A DNA stretch of 64,000 nucleotides. Origin: Albimonas pacifica. GTDB taxonomy: Bacteria > Pseudomonadota > Alphaproteobacteria > Rhodobacterales > Rhodobacteraceae. Location of the stretch: NCBI RefSeq assembly GCF_900113695.1, contig NZ_FOQH01000012.1, positions 62,001-126,000 of the forward strand. The letters run 5' to 3'. The notes below the pieces were generated by a model that saw nothing but the letters and a program-made list of their open reading frames with translations, had not been told where the DNA came from and searched no databases. The translations under genes and the position numbers were made by a program. The stretch's first letter is position 1, and each line of letters begins with the position of its first letter. Below, in pieces: positions 25,255 to 34,440 of the stretch.

Positions 25255-26727
25255 ATGATCCGGCGGCGCCACGCATCGCGTCTGCGCGTCCTCGCGCAAG
25301 GCGCCGGCGCGCTGCTCGTCGCGGGCCTCGTCGCCTGTCCGGCCACGCTCGCGCCGCTCGCGGCCCGCGCCCAGGGCGCCCCGGTGGTGCGGGTGCTGGA
25401 GGGCGCGGCCTCCCCCGACCTCAGCGTCGCCGTGAACCGCGCCATCGTCATCGAGTCCGCCGAGGCTTTCGCCGAGGTCTCGGTCGCCAACCCCGCCATC
25501 GCCGACGTCGCCGCGCTGTCCAACCGCTCGGTCTACATCCTGGGCAAGATGGCCGGGCGCACCACGCTGACCCTGCTGGGTCCGAACGGGCGGCTGATCA
25601 CCAACGTCTCGGTCTCGGTCGGCCCCGACCTCGCCGAGTTCAAGGAGCGCCTGTCGGACATCCTCCCGCGTGAGAACATCCAGGTGCGCTCCGCCGCCGA
25701 CGGCATCGTGATGTCGGGCAACGTGTCCTCGACCGTGCGCATGGCCCGGGCGCTGGAGCTGGCGGAGCGCTATGCGCCGGGCCGCGTCTCCAACATGCTG
25801 ACGGTGGGCGGCTCCCAGCAGGTGCTGCTGCGGGTGCGCTTCGCCGAGGTGCAGCGCCAGGCCGCCAAGGAGCTGGGCTTCAACTGGGCCTTCGGCGTCC
25901 GCTCGGGCAACTGGGCGATCGGGGGCGAGCACGCGGACTTCCTGATCAACGACAACGCCGGCGCCTTCCAGGTCGACGACGATCCCGACACCGGCTACGT
26001 CCCCGGCGGCCAGCCCGAGGGCATCCTGGGCATCAGCCTCGGCGCGGGCGGGGTCTTCGCCTCGCTGACCGTCGACGCGCTCGAGAACAAGGGCTATGCG
26101 CGCACGCTGGCCGAGCCGAACCTGGTGGCGCTGTCGGGCGACACCGCGAGCTTCCTCGCCGGCGGCGAATACCCGATCCCCGTCTACGGCGGCGACGACG
26201 GCAACATCGCCGTCGAATACCGCCCCTTCGGCGTCTCCCTGGGCTTCACCCCAACGGTGGTCGACGGCGACCTGATCAACCTCGAGCTGGAGGCCGAGAG
26301 CTCGGCCATCGACGCCTCGATCGTGATCGAGAACCAGGGCATCCAGTTCAACGGCTTCTCCACCCGCCGGGCGCGCACCACGGTCGAGCTGAAGGACGGC
26401 GACAGCTTCGCCATCGCGGGCCTGCTGCAGGACGACTTCCGCGACAACGCCGCCCAGATCCCCTGGGTGGGCGACGTGCCGATCCTGGGCGCGCTGTTCC
26501 GCTCCTCGGGCTTCCAGCGCCGGCAGACCGAGCTGGTGATCATGGTCACCGCCTACCTCGTCGACCCGGTGAAGGAGGACGTGGTCCAGCTTCCCGGCGA
26601 CCGCCTGCGGGTCCCCTCCGAGCGGGAGCTGTTCCTGCTGGGCAAGCTCGAGGCGGTGCGCGACCCGGTCGCCCGCTCGGTCGGCGCGCGCAACTTCGAG
26701 GGGGAGTTCGGCTATGTCCTCGAATGA
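25255..26727 (+). CDS. cpaC: Tad pilus outer-membrane secretin CpaC/RcpA
   Basis: 490 residues. Signal peptide, then the pilus-type N-terminal domain (VNRAIVIESAEAFAEVSVAN, SVYILGKMAGRTTLTLLGPN) and a BON-like part (RENIQVRSAADGIVMSGNVS). The secretin domain occupies about 230-450 (VLLRVRFAEVQRQAAKELGF, GYARTLAEPNLVALSGDTAS, then LVIMVTAYLVDPV). It forms the outer-membrane pore for the pilus. GGAGGAG precedes the ATG at 25255; an upstream TTG in frame is less likely. Overlaps the next gene by 14 bases. Confidence 0.95.
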   Translation: MIRRRHASRLRVLAQGAGALLVAGLVACPATLAPLAARAQGAPVVRVLEGAASPDLSVAVNRAIVIESAEAFAEVSVANPAIADVAALSNRSVYILGKMAGRTTLTLLGPNGRLITNVSVSVGPDLAEFKERLSDILPRENIQVRSAADGIVMSGNVSSTVRMARALELAERYAPGRVSNMLTVGGSQQVLLRVRFAEVQRQAAKELGFNWAFGVRSGNWAIGGEHADFLINDNAGAFQVDDDPDTGYVPGGQPEGILGISLGAGGVFASLTVDALENKGYARTLAEPNLVALSGDTASFLAGGEYPIPVYGGDDGNIAVEYRPFGVSLGFTPTVVDGDLINLELEAESSAIDASIVIENQGIQFNGFSTRRARTTVELKDGDSFAIAGLLQDDFRDNAAQIPWVGDVPILGALFRSSGFQRRQTELVIMVTAYLVDPVKEDVVQLPGDRLRVPSERELFLLGKLEAVRDPVARSVGARNFEGEFGYVLE

Positions 26728-27358
26728 CCGCGCCCGCAGGGCGGGGGCGGCGGGGGCCGCGCTGGCCGCGGCGCTGGGCCTCGCGGCCTGCGCCGAGCCT
26801 GCGGGCCGCCTGCCCAACCCCGACCAGCACGGCTATGCCAACCGCGAGAACATCCTGGCGATGCGCGGCGTCGTGGACCCCGAGCGCCTGCGCCTGCTGG
26901 CGGCGGAGTTCGCGGCGCAGACGCAGCCGGTGGTCACCTTCGCCTTCGACAGCGACGCGCTGGAGCCGGGCGCCCTCGTCGCCCTGCAGGGCCAGGCCGA
27001 GTGGCTCCTGCGCAACCCCTCGGCGCTGGTCGCGATCTACGGCCACGCCGACCTGGTGGGGGCCGATTCCTACAACGAGCGCATCGGCCTGCGCCGCGCC
27101 GCCGCCGTCGCGCGGACCCTGGTCGAACTGGGCGTGGGCGAGCAGCGCCTGCTGCTGGTCGCCACCCGAGGCGAGCGCGAGCCGGTGGTGCCCACCGCGG
27201 ACCGCGAGCGGCTGAACCGCCGCGCGCAGACCGTGGTCGAGGGCTACGGCCTGGGCTGGAACGCCCGCGCCTTCGACGGCAAGCGGGCCGCGCTGATCTA
27301 CTCCGACTACACCACCCGCGAGACCGAGGCGGTGATCTCCCTTCCCACCGGCGGCTGA
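26714..27358 (+). CDS. OmpA-family lipoprotein in the Tad locus (CpaD position)
   Basis: 214 residues. Lipoprotein signal with lipobox LAAC (LAAALGLAACAEPAGR). The C-terminal half has the OmpA peptidoglycan-binding pattern: VTFAFDSDALEPGALVALQG, IYGHADLVGADSYNERIGLR, AAAVARTLVELGVG. It occupies the place where CpaD is often found and would tether the secretin to the wall. No classical CpaD is visible. Overlaps the end of cpaC, so translation is coupled. Confidence 0.88.
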   Translation: MSSNDRARRAGAAGAALAAALGLAACAEPAGRLPNPDQHGYANRENILAMRGVVDPERLRLLAAEFAAQTQPVVTFAFDSDALEPGALVALQGQAEWLLRNPSALVAIYGHADLVGADSYNERIGLRRAAAVARTLVELGVGEQRLLLVATRGEREPVVPTADRERLNRRAQTVVEGYGLGWNARAFDGKRAALIYSDYTTRETEAVISLPTGG

Positions 27359-27528
27359 TGGGTCGCCGCCCCGGGGCGTTCGCCCCGTTCCCGGTCCGCC
27401 GGTCGCGGACCTGTTCTTCCCCCCGCGGACGGCGCGCCGCGGCCCGGGGTCGGCTTGCGGACCGCGTCCATGTCCGTTAGCGCGTCAGGAGGCGGCGCTG
27501 CGCCGCGGGCTGGAAGGGGCGCGACGGG

Positions 27529-28725
27529 ATGATCCTGAAACGCGGCGGTCAGGCGGCCGACATGATGGTCGTGGCGGAGAACCTCGACGCCTTCGACGGG
27601 CTGCGGCGCGAGCTGGAGGCCGAGTTTCCCGACGGCGGCTGGACGGCGGTCACCCTCAGGGGTCTGCGCAAGGCGCTGGACGCGCAGCCGCCGGCCTACG
27701 TCCTGCTCGCGGTCGACGCCACCGACATGGGCCGCATCGACGAGCTGGTGCAGCTGATCGCGCTGGGGCGGGGGCGCGGGTCCTCGATGGTGCTGCTGGT
27801 CCAGGACCTGCCGCCGATGGCGATGCACCGGATGATGCGCGCGGGCGCCGAGGACTTCCTGCCCGTGCCGCTGCCCGCCGGCGCGCTGGCCGAGAGCCTG
27901 GCGGCGCTCGGCGACGGCCGCGGCGACGGCGACAGCCGCGAGGCGCGCAACGGCCTGATCTATCCCGTCTACGGGGTCGCGGGCGGCGTCGGCGCCACCA
28001 CCTTCGCCGTCAACCTCGCCTGGGAGATCGCCCACGAGGCGCGCAAGACCGGGCTGAAGATCGCGATCCTCGACCTCGACTTCCAGTACGGCTCGGTCGC
28101 GACCTACCTCGACATGCCGCGGCGGGATTCGGTGTTCGAGCTGCTGACCGGCATCGACCGCGCCGACCCCAACGGCTTCGCCGCCGCGCTCGAGGATCGG
28201 GGCAAGCGGATCTCGGTGCTGACGGCGCCGGCGGACGCGCTGCCGCTCAACATCGTCTCGCCCCCCGACGTCGAGAAGCTGCTGGGCTTCGCGCGCGACA
28301 GCTTCGACGTGGTGATCCTGGACCTGCCCACCACGCTGACCGAATGGACCGAGACCGCGCTCTCCGCCGCCCAGCGCTTCTGGGCGGTGATGGAGATCGA
28401 CATGCGCTCGGCCCAGAACATGCTGAGATTCCTGCGCGCCCTGCAGGCCGAGGATCTGCCCTTCGACAAGGTCGACTACGTGATGAACCGGGTCCCCGGA
28501 TTCGGAGACTTCGGTGCAAGAGGCCGGGTCAAGAAAATGGCGGAAACGCTTGGAATCGAGTATGGAGTGTTGTTGCCGGACGGGGGCAAGGCCGTGATCC
28601 AGGCCTGCGACCACGGCTCCCCGCTGGCCGAGTTCGCCTCGGGCAACGCCCTGCGGAAGGAAATCCGCAAGACCGCCCGCGCGGTGCTCGAGGAAGTCCA
28701 GGCCTCGCGCGCGGCGCCCGCCTGA
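27529..28725 (+). CDS. cpaE: Pilus assembly ATPase-like protein CpaE/TadZ
   Basis: 398 residues. N-terminal atypical receiver-like domain (about 1-130) followed by a MinD/ParA-like domain. The deviant Walker A reads VAGGVGATTFAVNLA (about 148-160), with Ala in place of both signature lysines. Walker A' and B-like parts are IAILDLDFQYGSVATYLD and FDVVILDLPTTLTEW. CpaE/TadZ marks the pole and positions the machine. It begins 170 bases after the OmpA-like gene. Confidence 0.93.
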   Translation: MILKRGGQAADMMVVAENLDAFDGLRRELEAEFPDGGWTAVTLRGLRKALDAQPPAYVLLAVDATDMGRIDELVQLIALGRGRGSSMVLLVQDLPPMAMHRMMRAGAEDFLPVPLPAGALAESLAALGDGRGDGDSREARNGLIYPVYGVAGGVGATTFAVNLAWEIAHEARKTGLKIAILDLDFQYGSVATYLDMPRRDSVFELLTGIDRADPNGFAAALEDRGKRISVLTAPADALPLNIVSPPDVEKLLGFARDSFDVVILDLPTTLTEWTETALSAAQRFWAVMEIDMRSAQNMLRFLRALQAEDLPFDKVDYVMNRVPGFGDFGARGRVKKMAETLGIEYGVLLPDGGKAVIQACDHGSPLAEFASGNALRKEIRKTARAVLEEVQASRAAPA

Positions 28726-28766
28726 TCCGCGGCCCCGCGCGCAGGCGCGCGTAAGGAGACCGGCGC

Positions 28767-30185
28767 ATGTTCAAGCGCTACCAGAAGGAGGCCGAAACCA
28801 GGGTCGTCGAGATGACGGCCTCGGCCCAGGCCGCCGCCCAGCGCGCCGCCGCCGCCGAAGCCGCCGCCGCGGCCGAGGCGCTGGCCGCCGAGAACCGTGA
28901 GATCAAGCGTCGCCAGCGCCTGATGCAGGTGAAGGTCGACCTGCATCGCCGGCTGCTCGACACCCTGAACCTCTCGATCATCGACAAGGTCCCCGAGGCG
29001 GAGCTGCGCCGCGAGGTCGCCGCCATCGCCCGCGAGGGCCTGCGCGACATGGGCATGGTGCTCAACGCCGCCGAGGCGGAGCTGCTGACCCAGGAGCTGA
29101 TCGACGAGGTCACCGGCCTGGGCCCGCTGGAGCCGCTGCTGAAGGACGAGACCGTCTCGGACATCCTGGTCAACGGCGCCCGCCAGGTCTTCGTCGAGCG
29201 CAAGGGCAAGCTCGTGCTCTCGGGCGTGGAGTTCAAGGACGACAAGCACCTGCTCCGCGTGATCGACAAGATCGTCTCCGCGGTCGGGCGGCGCGTCGAC
29301 GAGAGCCAGCCCTGGGTCGACGCGCGCCTTGCCGACGGCAGCCGCGTGAACGCCGTGGTGCCGCCCTGCGCCGTGGACGGCCCGCTGCTGTCGATCCGCA
29401 AGTTCTCCAAGTCGCCGCTCTCCATCGACCGGCTGATCGCCTACGGCGCCTTCACCGAGGAGATGGCGGCCTATCTGCAGGCGGTGGTGGCGACCCGGCT
29501 GAACGTGATCGTCTCGGGCTCCACCGGCTCGGGCAAGACCACGACGCTGAACGCGCTCAGCTCCTTCATCGCCAACAACGAGCGCATCGCCACCATCGAG
29601 GACACCGCCGAGCTCCAGCTCCAGCAGCAGCACATCGCGCGGATGGAGAGCCGGCCCGCCAACGTCGAGGGCAAGGGCGAGGTCTCCCAGCGGATCCTGC
29701 TCAAGAACGCCCTGCGAATGCGGCCCGACCGGATCATCGTCGGCGAGACCCGCGGCGACGAGGTGCTCGACATGCTGCAGGCGATGAACACCGGCCACGA
29801 CGGCTCGATGACCACGGTGCACGCCAACAGCCCCCGCGACGCGGTGGGCCGCATCGAGAACATGATGCTGATGTCGGGCATCGACATCCCGCTGAAGGCC
29901 ACCCGCTCGCAGATCGCCTCGGCGGTGCATGTCATCGTGCAGGTCTCGCGCCTCTCGGACGGCTCGCGCCGGATGACCCATATCGCCGAGATCACCGGCA
30001 TGGAGGGCGAGGTCGTCGCCATGCACGACGTGTTCCGCTTCAAGCGCACCGGGCTCGACGCCGACGGCACCGTGCTGGGGCATTTCGAGGCGACGGGCAT
30101 CCGCTCCCACTACGCGGAGCGCTTCGCCACCTGGGGCTACGATCTCCCCGCCGAGATCTACGCCCCCAACCGCAAGCTGGGCTGA
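28767..30185 (+). CDS. cpaF: Tad pilus secretion ATPase CpaF/TadA
   Basis: 472-residue hexameric ATPase that powers pilin polymerisation at the inner membrane. Ala-rich N-terminal coiled coil (about 10-45), then the CpaF N-domain (LGPLEPLLKDETVSDILVNG) and catalytic domain. Walker A GSTGSGKTTTLNAL near 250; Asp box IATIEDTAELQLQQQHIARM; Walker B region LRMRPDRIIVGETRGDEVLD; His box TGHDGSMTTVHANSPRDAVG. AAGGAG precedes the ATG. tadB starts 3 bases after the stop. Confidence 0.97.
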   Translation: MFKRYQKEAETRVVEMTASAQAAAQRAAAAEAAAAAEALAAENREIKRRQRLMQVKVDLHRRLLDTLNLSIIDKVPEAELRREVAAIAREGLRDMGMVLNAAEAELLTQELIDEVTGLGPLEPLLKDETVSDILVNGARQVFVERKGKLVLSGVEFKDDKHLLRVIDKIVSAVGRRVDESQPWVDARLADGSRVNAVVPPCAVDGPLLSIRKFSKSPLSIDRLIAYGAFTEEMAAYLQAVVATRLNVIVSGSTGSGKTTTLNALSSFIANNERIATIEDTAELQLQQQHIARMESRPANVEGKGEVSQRILLKNALRMRPDRIIVGETRGDEVLDMLQAMNTGHDGSMTTVHANSPRDAVGRIENMMLMSGIDIPLKATRSQIASAVHVIVQVSRLSDGSRRMTHIAEITGMEGEVVAMHDVFRFKRTGLDADGTVLGHFEATGIRSHYAERFATWGYDLPAEIYAPNRKLG

Positions 30186-30188
30186 GCC

Positions 30189-31151
30189 ATGGGCGTCGCG
30201 CCGCTGGTCTTCGGACTGATCTTCGTGGGCGTGTTCCTCGCGGTCGAGGGGCTCTACCTGCTGGCCTTCGGCCGCTCCGCGCGGCGCAATGCGAAGGTCA
30301 ACCGCCGGCTGATGATGCTGGAGAAGGGGGACGATCCGCTCGAGGTGCTCTCGCAGCTCCGCAAGGAGCGCGAGCGCCACGTCAACGCCTCCGGCACGCC
30401 GCTGCTGGCGGGGATCTTCGAGAAGGCCGCCCACGCCAACATCCCCTGGTCGCCGCGCACGATCATGCTGATCACCGGGCTTGCGGCCTGCGTGATCTTC
30501 GTGGCGCTGACGGTGTTCACCAGCCTCGGGCCGCTGATCTCGGCGCCGGTGGGGCTGGCGATGGCCTTCGGCGTGATGTTCTTCTGGGTCAACGGCCGCG
30601 CCAAGAAGCGGCTGGCGAAGTTCGAGGAGCAGCTCCCCGACGCGATCGAGCTGATGGTGCGCGCGCTGCGCATCGGGCACCCGTTCTCCTCGGCCGTGTC
30701 GATCGTGGCGCAGGAGATGCCCGACCCCATCGGTACCGAGTTCGGGATCATCGCCGACGAGGCGATCTACGGCCTCGACGTGAACGAGAGCCTCGACCGG
30801 ATGGCCGAGCGCATCGCCGTGCCCGACCTGCGCTTCCTTGCCATGGCCGTGGCGATCCAGAGCCAGTCGGGCGGCAACCTCGCCGAGATCCTCGCCGGCC
30901 TCGCCGCCGTGGTCCGTTCGCGCTTCAAGCTGTTCCGCCGGGTGAACGCGATCACGGCCGAGAGCCGCTGGTCGGGCTGGTTCCTCTCGGCCTTCCCGGT
31001 GATCGCGCTGGTGGCGGTGCAGCTGATCCGGCCGGACTATTACGACGGGGTGACCGACAGCCCCCTGTTCGTGCCCGCGACCATCGCGGTGGGCGTCATG
31101 CTTGCGATCAACATCGTGTTCATGCGCATGATGGTGAACATCAAGGTCTGA
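30189..31151 (+). CDS. tadB: Tad inner-membrane platform protein TadB
   Basis: 320 residues of the T2SSF platform family. N-terminal helix (VFGLIFVGVFLAVEGLYLLA), central helices, then the T2SSF domain (LPDAIELMVRALRIGHPFSS, with PDLRFLAMAVAIQSQSGGNL and AEILAGLAAVVRSRF). C-terminal membrane segment (ATIAVGVMLAINIVFMRMMV). Works with TadC as the membrane base for the CpaF ATPase. Confidence 0.95.
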   Translation: MGVAPLVFGLIFVGVFLAVEGLYLLAFGRSARRNAKVNRRLMMLEKGDDPLEVLSQLRKERERHVNASGTPLLAGIFEKAAHANIPWSPRTIMLITGLAACVIFVALTVFTSLGPLISAPVGLAMAFGVMFFWVNGRAKKRLAKFEEQLPDAIELMVRALRIGHPFSSAVSIVAQEMPDPIGTEFGIIADEAIYGLDVNESLDRMAERIAVPDLRFLAMAVAIQSQSGGNLAEILAGLAAVVRSRFKLFRRVNAITAESRWSGWFLSAFPVIALVAVQLIRPDYYDGVTDSPLFVPATIAVGVMLAINIVFMRMMVNIKV

Positions 31152-31240
31152 CCGCGGACCGCCGCCCTGCGTCCGGGACGCACGGGCCGGCGGGCCGGAC
31201 GGGGGCGAACGAGGGCGCGGGACGAACCGCGCCGGGACCG

Positions 31241-31261
31241 GCGCGGCGCGACGCGCCGCGC
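31241..31261 (+). terminator. Perfect palindromic hairpin between tadB and tadC
   Basis: GCGCGGCGCG-A-CGCGCCGCGC in the 130-bp tadB-tadC gap. The single-base centre forces a slightly shorter stem. No T run; probably affects RNA stability rather than ending transcription. Confidence 0.45.
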
Positions 31262-31281
31262 AAGAGCGGGACGAGCAGCAG

Positions 31282-32280
31282 GTGAACCGGATCTTCGAAG
31301 CGCTGACGACAGCCTTCGGCCCCATGGGACCCGTCTGGGTCATGGGCGGCTTCGGGCTGATCCTGATCGTCGCCGCCGCGCCGATGCTGCTGTTCCGCCG
31401 CTCCGACCCGCTCCACAAGCTCGAGCGGGAGCGCGAGGCGATGCGCCTCGCCGCCGCCAGCCGCACCACCGGCGCCGGGGCCCGCCGGCGCAACGAGGTG
31501 GCGGGACTGCGCGCCGACGCCGGCAAGCCCAGCCGGCTCGCCACCCTCGCCCCCCTGTTCCAGCCCAAGGACCAGGAGAAGATCCAGGGCGCGCGCGAGA
31601 AGCTGATGCAGGCGGGCTACCGCTCGCGCACCGCGGTGCAGGCGTTCTTCGTCGCCCGGGTGCTGGGCGCGGTGCTGATCGGGGTGGGCGCGCTGGCCTT
31701 CGCGCTGCTGCGCGGGACCGAGGTGGACGTGCTGTCCTATTCGGTGATCGGGGGCGTGGCGGCGGGCTACGCGCTGCCCTCCTACTGGGTCACCCGCCGC
31801 CGGGCCGCGCGCCAGGACGAGATCGGCAACGGCTTTCCCGACGCGCTCGACATGATGCTGGTCTGCGTCGAGGCGGGCCAGTCGCTCGACCAGGCGCTGC
31901 TGCGCGTCTCCCAGGAGATGCAGCACGCCCATCCCGCGCTGGCCGAGGAGTTCGAGATCGTCTCGGTCGAGATGCGTGCGGGCAAGGAGCGCTCCCAGGT
32001 GCTGCGCGACTTCGGCACCCGGGCCGGCGTCTCGGACATCTCCAGCTTCGTGACGGTGCTGATCCAGAGCTCGCAGTTCGGCACCTCGATCGCCGAGGCG
32101 CTGCGGGTCTACGCGTCCGAGATGCGCGACAAGCGGGTGATGCGGGCCGAGGAGAAGGCCAACAAGCTGCCGACCAAGCTGACGCTGGGCACGATGTTCT
32201 TCACGGTGCCGCCGCTGATGATCATCCTGATCGGACCGTCGCTCGCCGACATCGCCAAGTTCCTCTCCGGCGGCAAGTGA
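31282..32280 (+). CDS. tadC: Tad inner-membrane platform protein TadC
   Basis: 332 residues. N-terminal helix (VMGGFGLILIVAAAPMLLF), a central pair (FFVARVLGAVLIGVGALAFA), then the T2SSF domain (FPDALDMMLVCVEAGQSLDQ, SSFVTVLIQSSQFGTSIAEA, LRVYASEMRDKR) and a C-terminal segment (LGTMFFTVPPLMIILIGPSL). The start is a GTG at 31282 with no strong ribosome site. Its stop overlaps the GTG of the next gene (GTGA). Confidence 0.94.
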   Translation: MNRIFEALTTAFGPMGPVWVMGGFGLILIVAAAPMLLFRRSDPLHKLEREREAMRLAAASRTTGAGARRRNEVAGLRADAGKPSRLATLAPLFQPKDQEKIQGAREKLMQAGYRSRTAVQAFFVARVLGAVLIGVGALAFALLRGTEVDVLSYSVIGGVAAGYALPSYWVTRRRAARQDEIGNGFPDALDMMLVCVEAGQSLDQALLRVSQEMQHAHPALAEEFEIVSVEMRAGKERSQVLRDFGTRAGVSDISSFVTVLIQSSQFGTSIAEALRVYASEMRDKRVMRAEEKANKLPTKLTLGTMFFTVPPLMIILIGPSLADIAKFLSGGK

Positions 32281-33470
32281 CCCGGCCCCCGCGCCCCTCC
32301 GCGCCCCAGGCGCCGCGCCGCGACGCCGGCGCCCGTTCGGCGCAGGCGCTGGCCGCGCTGGCATTGGCCGCCCTCGCCGCCGGCTGCGGGGAGAACGGGT
32401 CCGCCGCCGCCCCCGCCGCCTCGGCCCCCGCCGCCTCGGCCTTCCCCGAGGCGCCGCGGCCCGCGCCGGCCCCGGGCGTCACCGACTGGACCTCGCGCAT
32501 GGGGATGGTCGGGCCACGGCCGGGCGGCGCGGCCGCGCCTTCGCCGGTCGCGGCCGCGCCGCCGTCCCCCGCGGCCGCGCCTCCGCCCCTCGCCGCCGCG
32601 GCCGAGCCGGCGCGGGCGCGCGGCCCGACCACGCCCGAGGCGCAGGCGACCGCCGCCGCCCTCTTCGCCCCGGCCGCGCCGCCGCCCGCGGGCCGCGGCC
32701 CGGCCGCCCCCGCCGCGGCCCCCGCGCCCGCGGCCGCCGCGCCCGCCCCGGACGCCCAGGCCGATGCGCCGGCGCCCGAGGCGGAGGCGCCCGGCTTCTT
32801 CGCGCGCCTGTTCGGCGACGACGACGACGCGGAGGCCGAGGCGGCGCCGGACCTCGGCAAGCCGCTGCCGGCGCCCGCCACCCAGGTCGCCGTGGCGCTG
32901 GAGGGCGTGGCGCGGGCCGAGGCCAACGCCGCCGCCGCCCGCGGCCCCGGGCCCGCCGCGCGCCGGGGCTGGGCGCTGCTCGAGGCCGGGCGGGCCGAAC
33001 CCGCCGCCCGCGCCTTCCGCCAGGCCCTGATCGAGGAGGGGCCGACGCTGGAGGCGATGCTCGGCCTCGGCGCCGCCTACCGCGAGCTCGGCCGCCGCGG
33101 GCCCGCGCTCGAGGTGCTGACCCGCACCGCCGAGACCTGGCCCGACAGCCCGGCCGCGCGCAACAACCTGGGCGCCGCGCTCTACGACGCGGGCCGGCTC
33201 GACGCGGCCGAGGGCCAGTTCCGCGCCGCCGTCGACCTGCTGGCCCGCCGGGGGCTGCCGCCGCCCTCGGAACTCTCGCGCAACCTCGCCATGGTGGCCC
33301 GCGCCCGCGGGACGCCCCTCGCCCCGATTCCGGACCCGCCGCCCGCGGCCGCGCCCGCCGCCGCAGCCGCGCCCGCAGCCGTCGCCGACGACGACGTCCC
33401 GGCGCCGGCGGCCGTGCCGGCCGCCCCGGCGGTCCGCCCCCCCGTTCCCCGACCGGAGACCGCAGCGTGA
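32277..33470 (+). CDS. Pro/Ala-rich TPR lipoprotein of the Tad locus
   Basis: 397 residues. Lipobox LAAGC near residue 40 after a hydrophobic signal. Residues about 45-210 are Pro/Ala repeats (AAAPPSPAAAPPPLAAAAEP and similar) that would span the periplasm as an extended linker. The C-terminal third holds TPR repeats (RRGWALLEAGRAEPAARAFR, LGAAYRELGRRGPALEVLTR, NNLGAALYDAGRLDAAEGQF). It starts at GTG overlapping the tadC stop and ends overlapping tadD, so translation is coupled throughout. TPR proteins of Tad loci act in secretin assembly; this two-part form I do not recognise. Confidence 0.82.
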   Translation: MTRPPRPSAPQAPRRDAGARSAQALAALALAALAAGCGENGSAAAPAASAPAASAFPEAPRPAPAPGVTDWTSRMGMVGPRPGGAAAPSPVAAAPPSPAAAPPPLAAAAEPARARGPTTPEAQATAAALFAPAAPPPAGRGPAAPAAAPAPAAAAPAPDAQADAPAPEAEAPGFFARLFGDDDDAEAEAAPDLGKPLPAPATQVAVALEGVARAEANAAAARGPGPAARRGWALLEAGRAEPAARAFRQALIEEGPTLEAMLGLGAAYRELGRRGPALEVLTRTAETWPDSPAARNNLGAALYDAGRLDAAEGQFRAAVDLLARRGLPPPSELSRNLAMVARARGTPLAPIPDPPPAAAPAAAAAPAAVADDDVPAPAAVPAAPAVRPPVPRPETAA

Positions 33471-34336
33471 CCCCCAACCTTCGCCGCCTCGCCCTCGCGA
33501 CCGTGCTCCTGGGCTCGCCGCTGCTCGCGGCCTGCGCGGGCGACCTGCCGCGCACCGCGGTCGACGGCGACGCCGAGCGGGCGGACAACCGCAACCCGCT
33601 CGACGAGGCCTCGATCAACGAGATCATGCTCACCGTGGCCGGCGCCGACGAGGCGGTGGCCTATTTCCGCGACGCCCTGACCTCGGACCCCGAGAGCCCC
33701 AGCCTGCGCCGCGGCCTTGCGCGCAGCCTCGCCCGCGCCGGGCGCTACGCCGAGGCGCGCACCGTGTTCCGCGACCTGGTCGAGGCCGGGCAGGCGATGC
33801 CGCGCGACCACGTCGAATACGCGCTGACGCTGGCGCGGCTCGACATGTGGCCCGAGGCGGAGGCCGAGGCGCAGAAGGCGCCGGCCGACTACCAGTCCGA
33901 CCGGCGCACGCTGCTCGAGGCGCTGATGGCCGACCACCGCCAGGACTGGGCGGCCGCCGACCTCGCCTGGGAGCGGGCCCGCGCCCTGTCCCCGCAGCCG
34001 GCGGCGGTGCTCAACAACTGGGGCGTCTCGAAGATGGCGCGGGGCGCGTTCGGCGAGGCCGAGCGGATGTTCGAGCAGGCGCTGGTCTACGACCCCTCGC
34101 TGTTCTCGGCCAAGAACAACCTGGCCATCGCCAACGGCCTGCAGCGCCGCTACCGCCTGCCGGTGGTGACGCTGACCGACGAGGAGAAGTCGGTGCTGCT
34201 GCACAACCTCGCCGTCATCGCCCTGCGCCAGGGCGACCGGGAGATGGCCGAGTCGCTGCTCCAGCAGTCGCTGGACGCCCATCCCGCCTACTATCAGCCG
34301 GCCGCGGAGAAGCTCGCGGCATTGCGCGGGTCCTGA
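33467..34336 (+). CDS. tadD: TadD-like TPR lipoprotein
   Basis: 289 residues. Lipoprotein signal with LLAAC, then several TPR units (EAVAYFRDALTSDPESPSLR, LARSLARAGRYAEARTVFRD, NNWGVSKMARGAFGEAERMF, NNLAIANGLQRRYRLP). TadD in other species helps pilus biogenesis at the outer membrane. Starts at a GTG overlapping the previous stop by 4 bases. Confidence 0.87.
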   Translation: MTPNLRRLALATVLLGSPLLAACAGDLPRTAVDGDAERADNRNPLDEASINEIMLTVAGADEAVAYFRDALTSDPESPSLRRGLARSLARAGRYAEARTVFRDLVEAGQAMPRDHVEYALTLARLDMWPEAEAEAQKAPADYQSDRRTLLEALMADHRQDWAAADLAWERARALSPQPAAVLNNWGVSKMARGAFGEAERMFEQALVYDPSLFSAKNNLAIANGLQRRYRLPVVTLTDEEKSVLLHNLAVIALRQGDREMAESLLQQSLDAHPAYYQPAAEKLAALRGS

Positions 34337-34440
34337 AACGAGTTAACGTTGCGTAATCATGCGCGTCGGGGCTGTGGGGGCTCGCGGGCGCGCGCGTAGC
34401 AGCCTTCGCCCGCGTGGGCGGGGCGAGGAAGAGGGGGACG

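Noticed and set aside
28476-31568. A 1030-codon antisense frame over cpaE, cpaF and tadB
   Set aside because: The opposite strand has clear family genes in three adjoining frames; this frame has no motif and a His/Asp-rich shadow composition.
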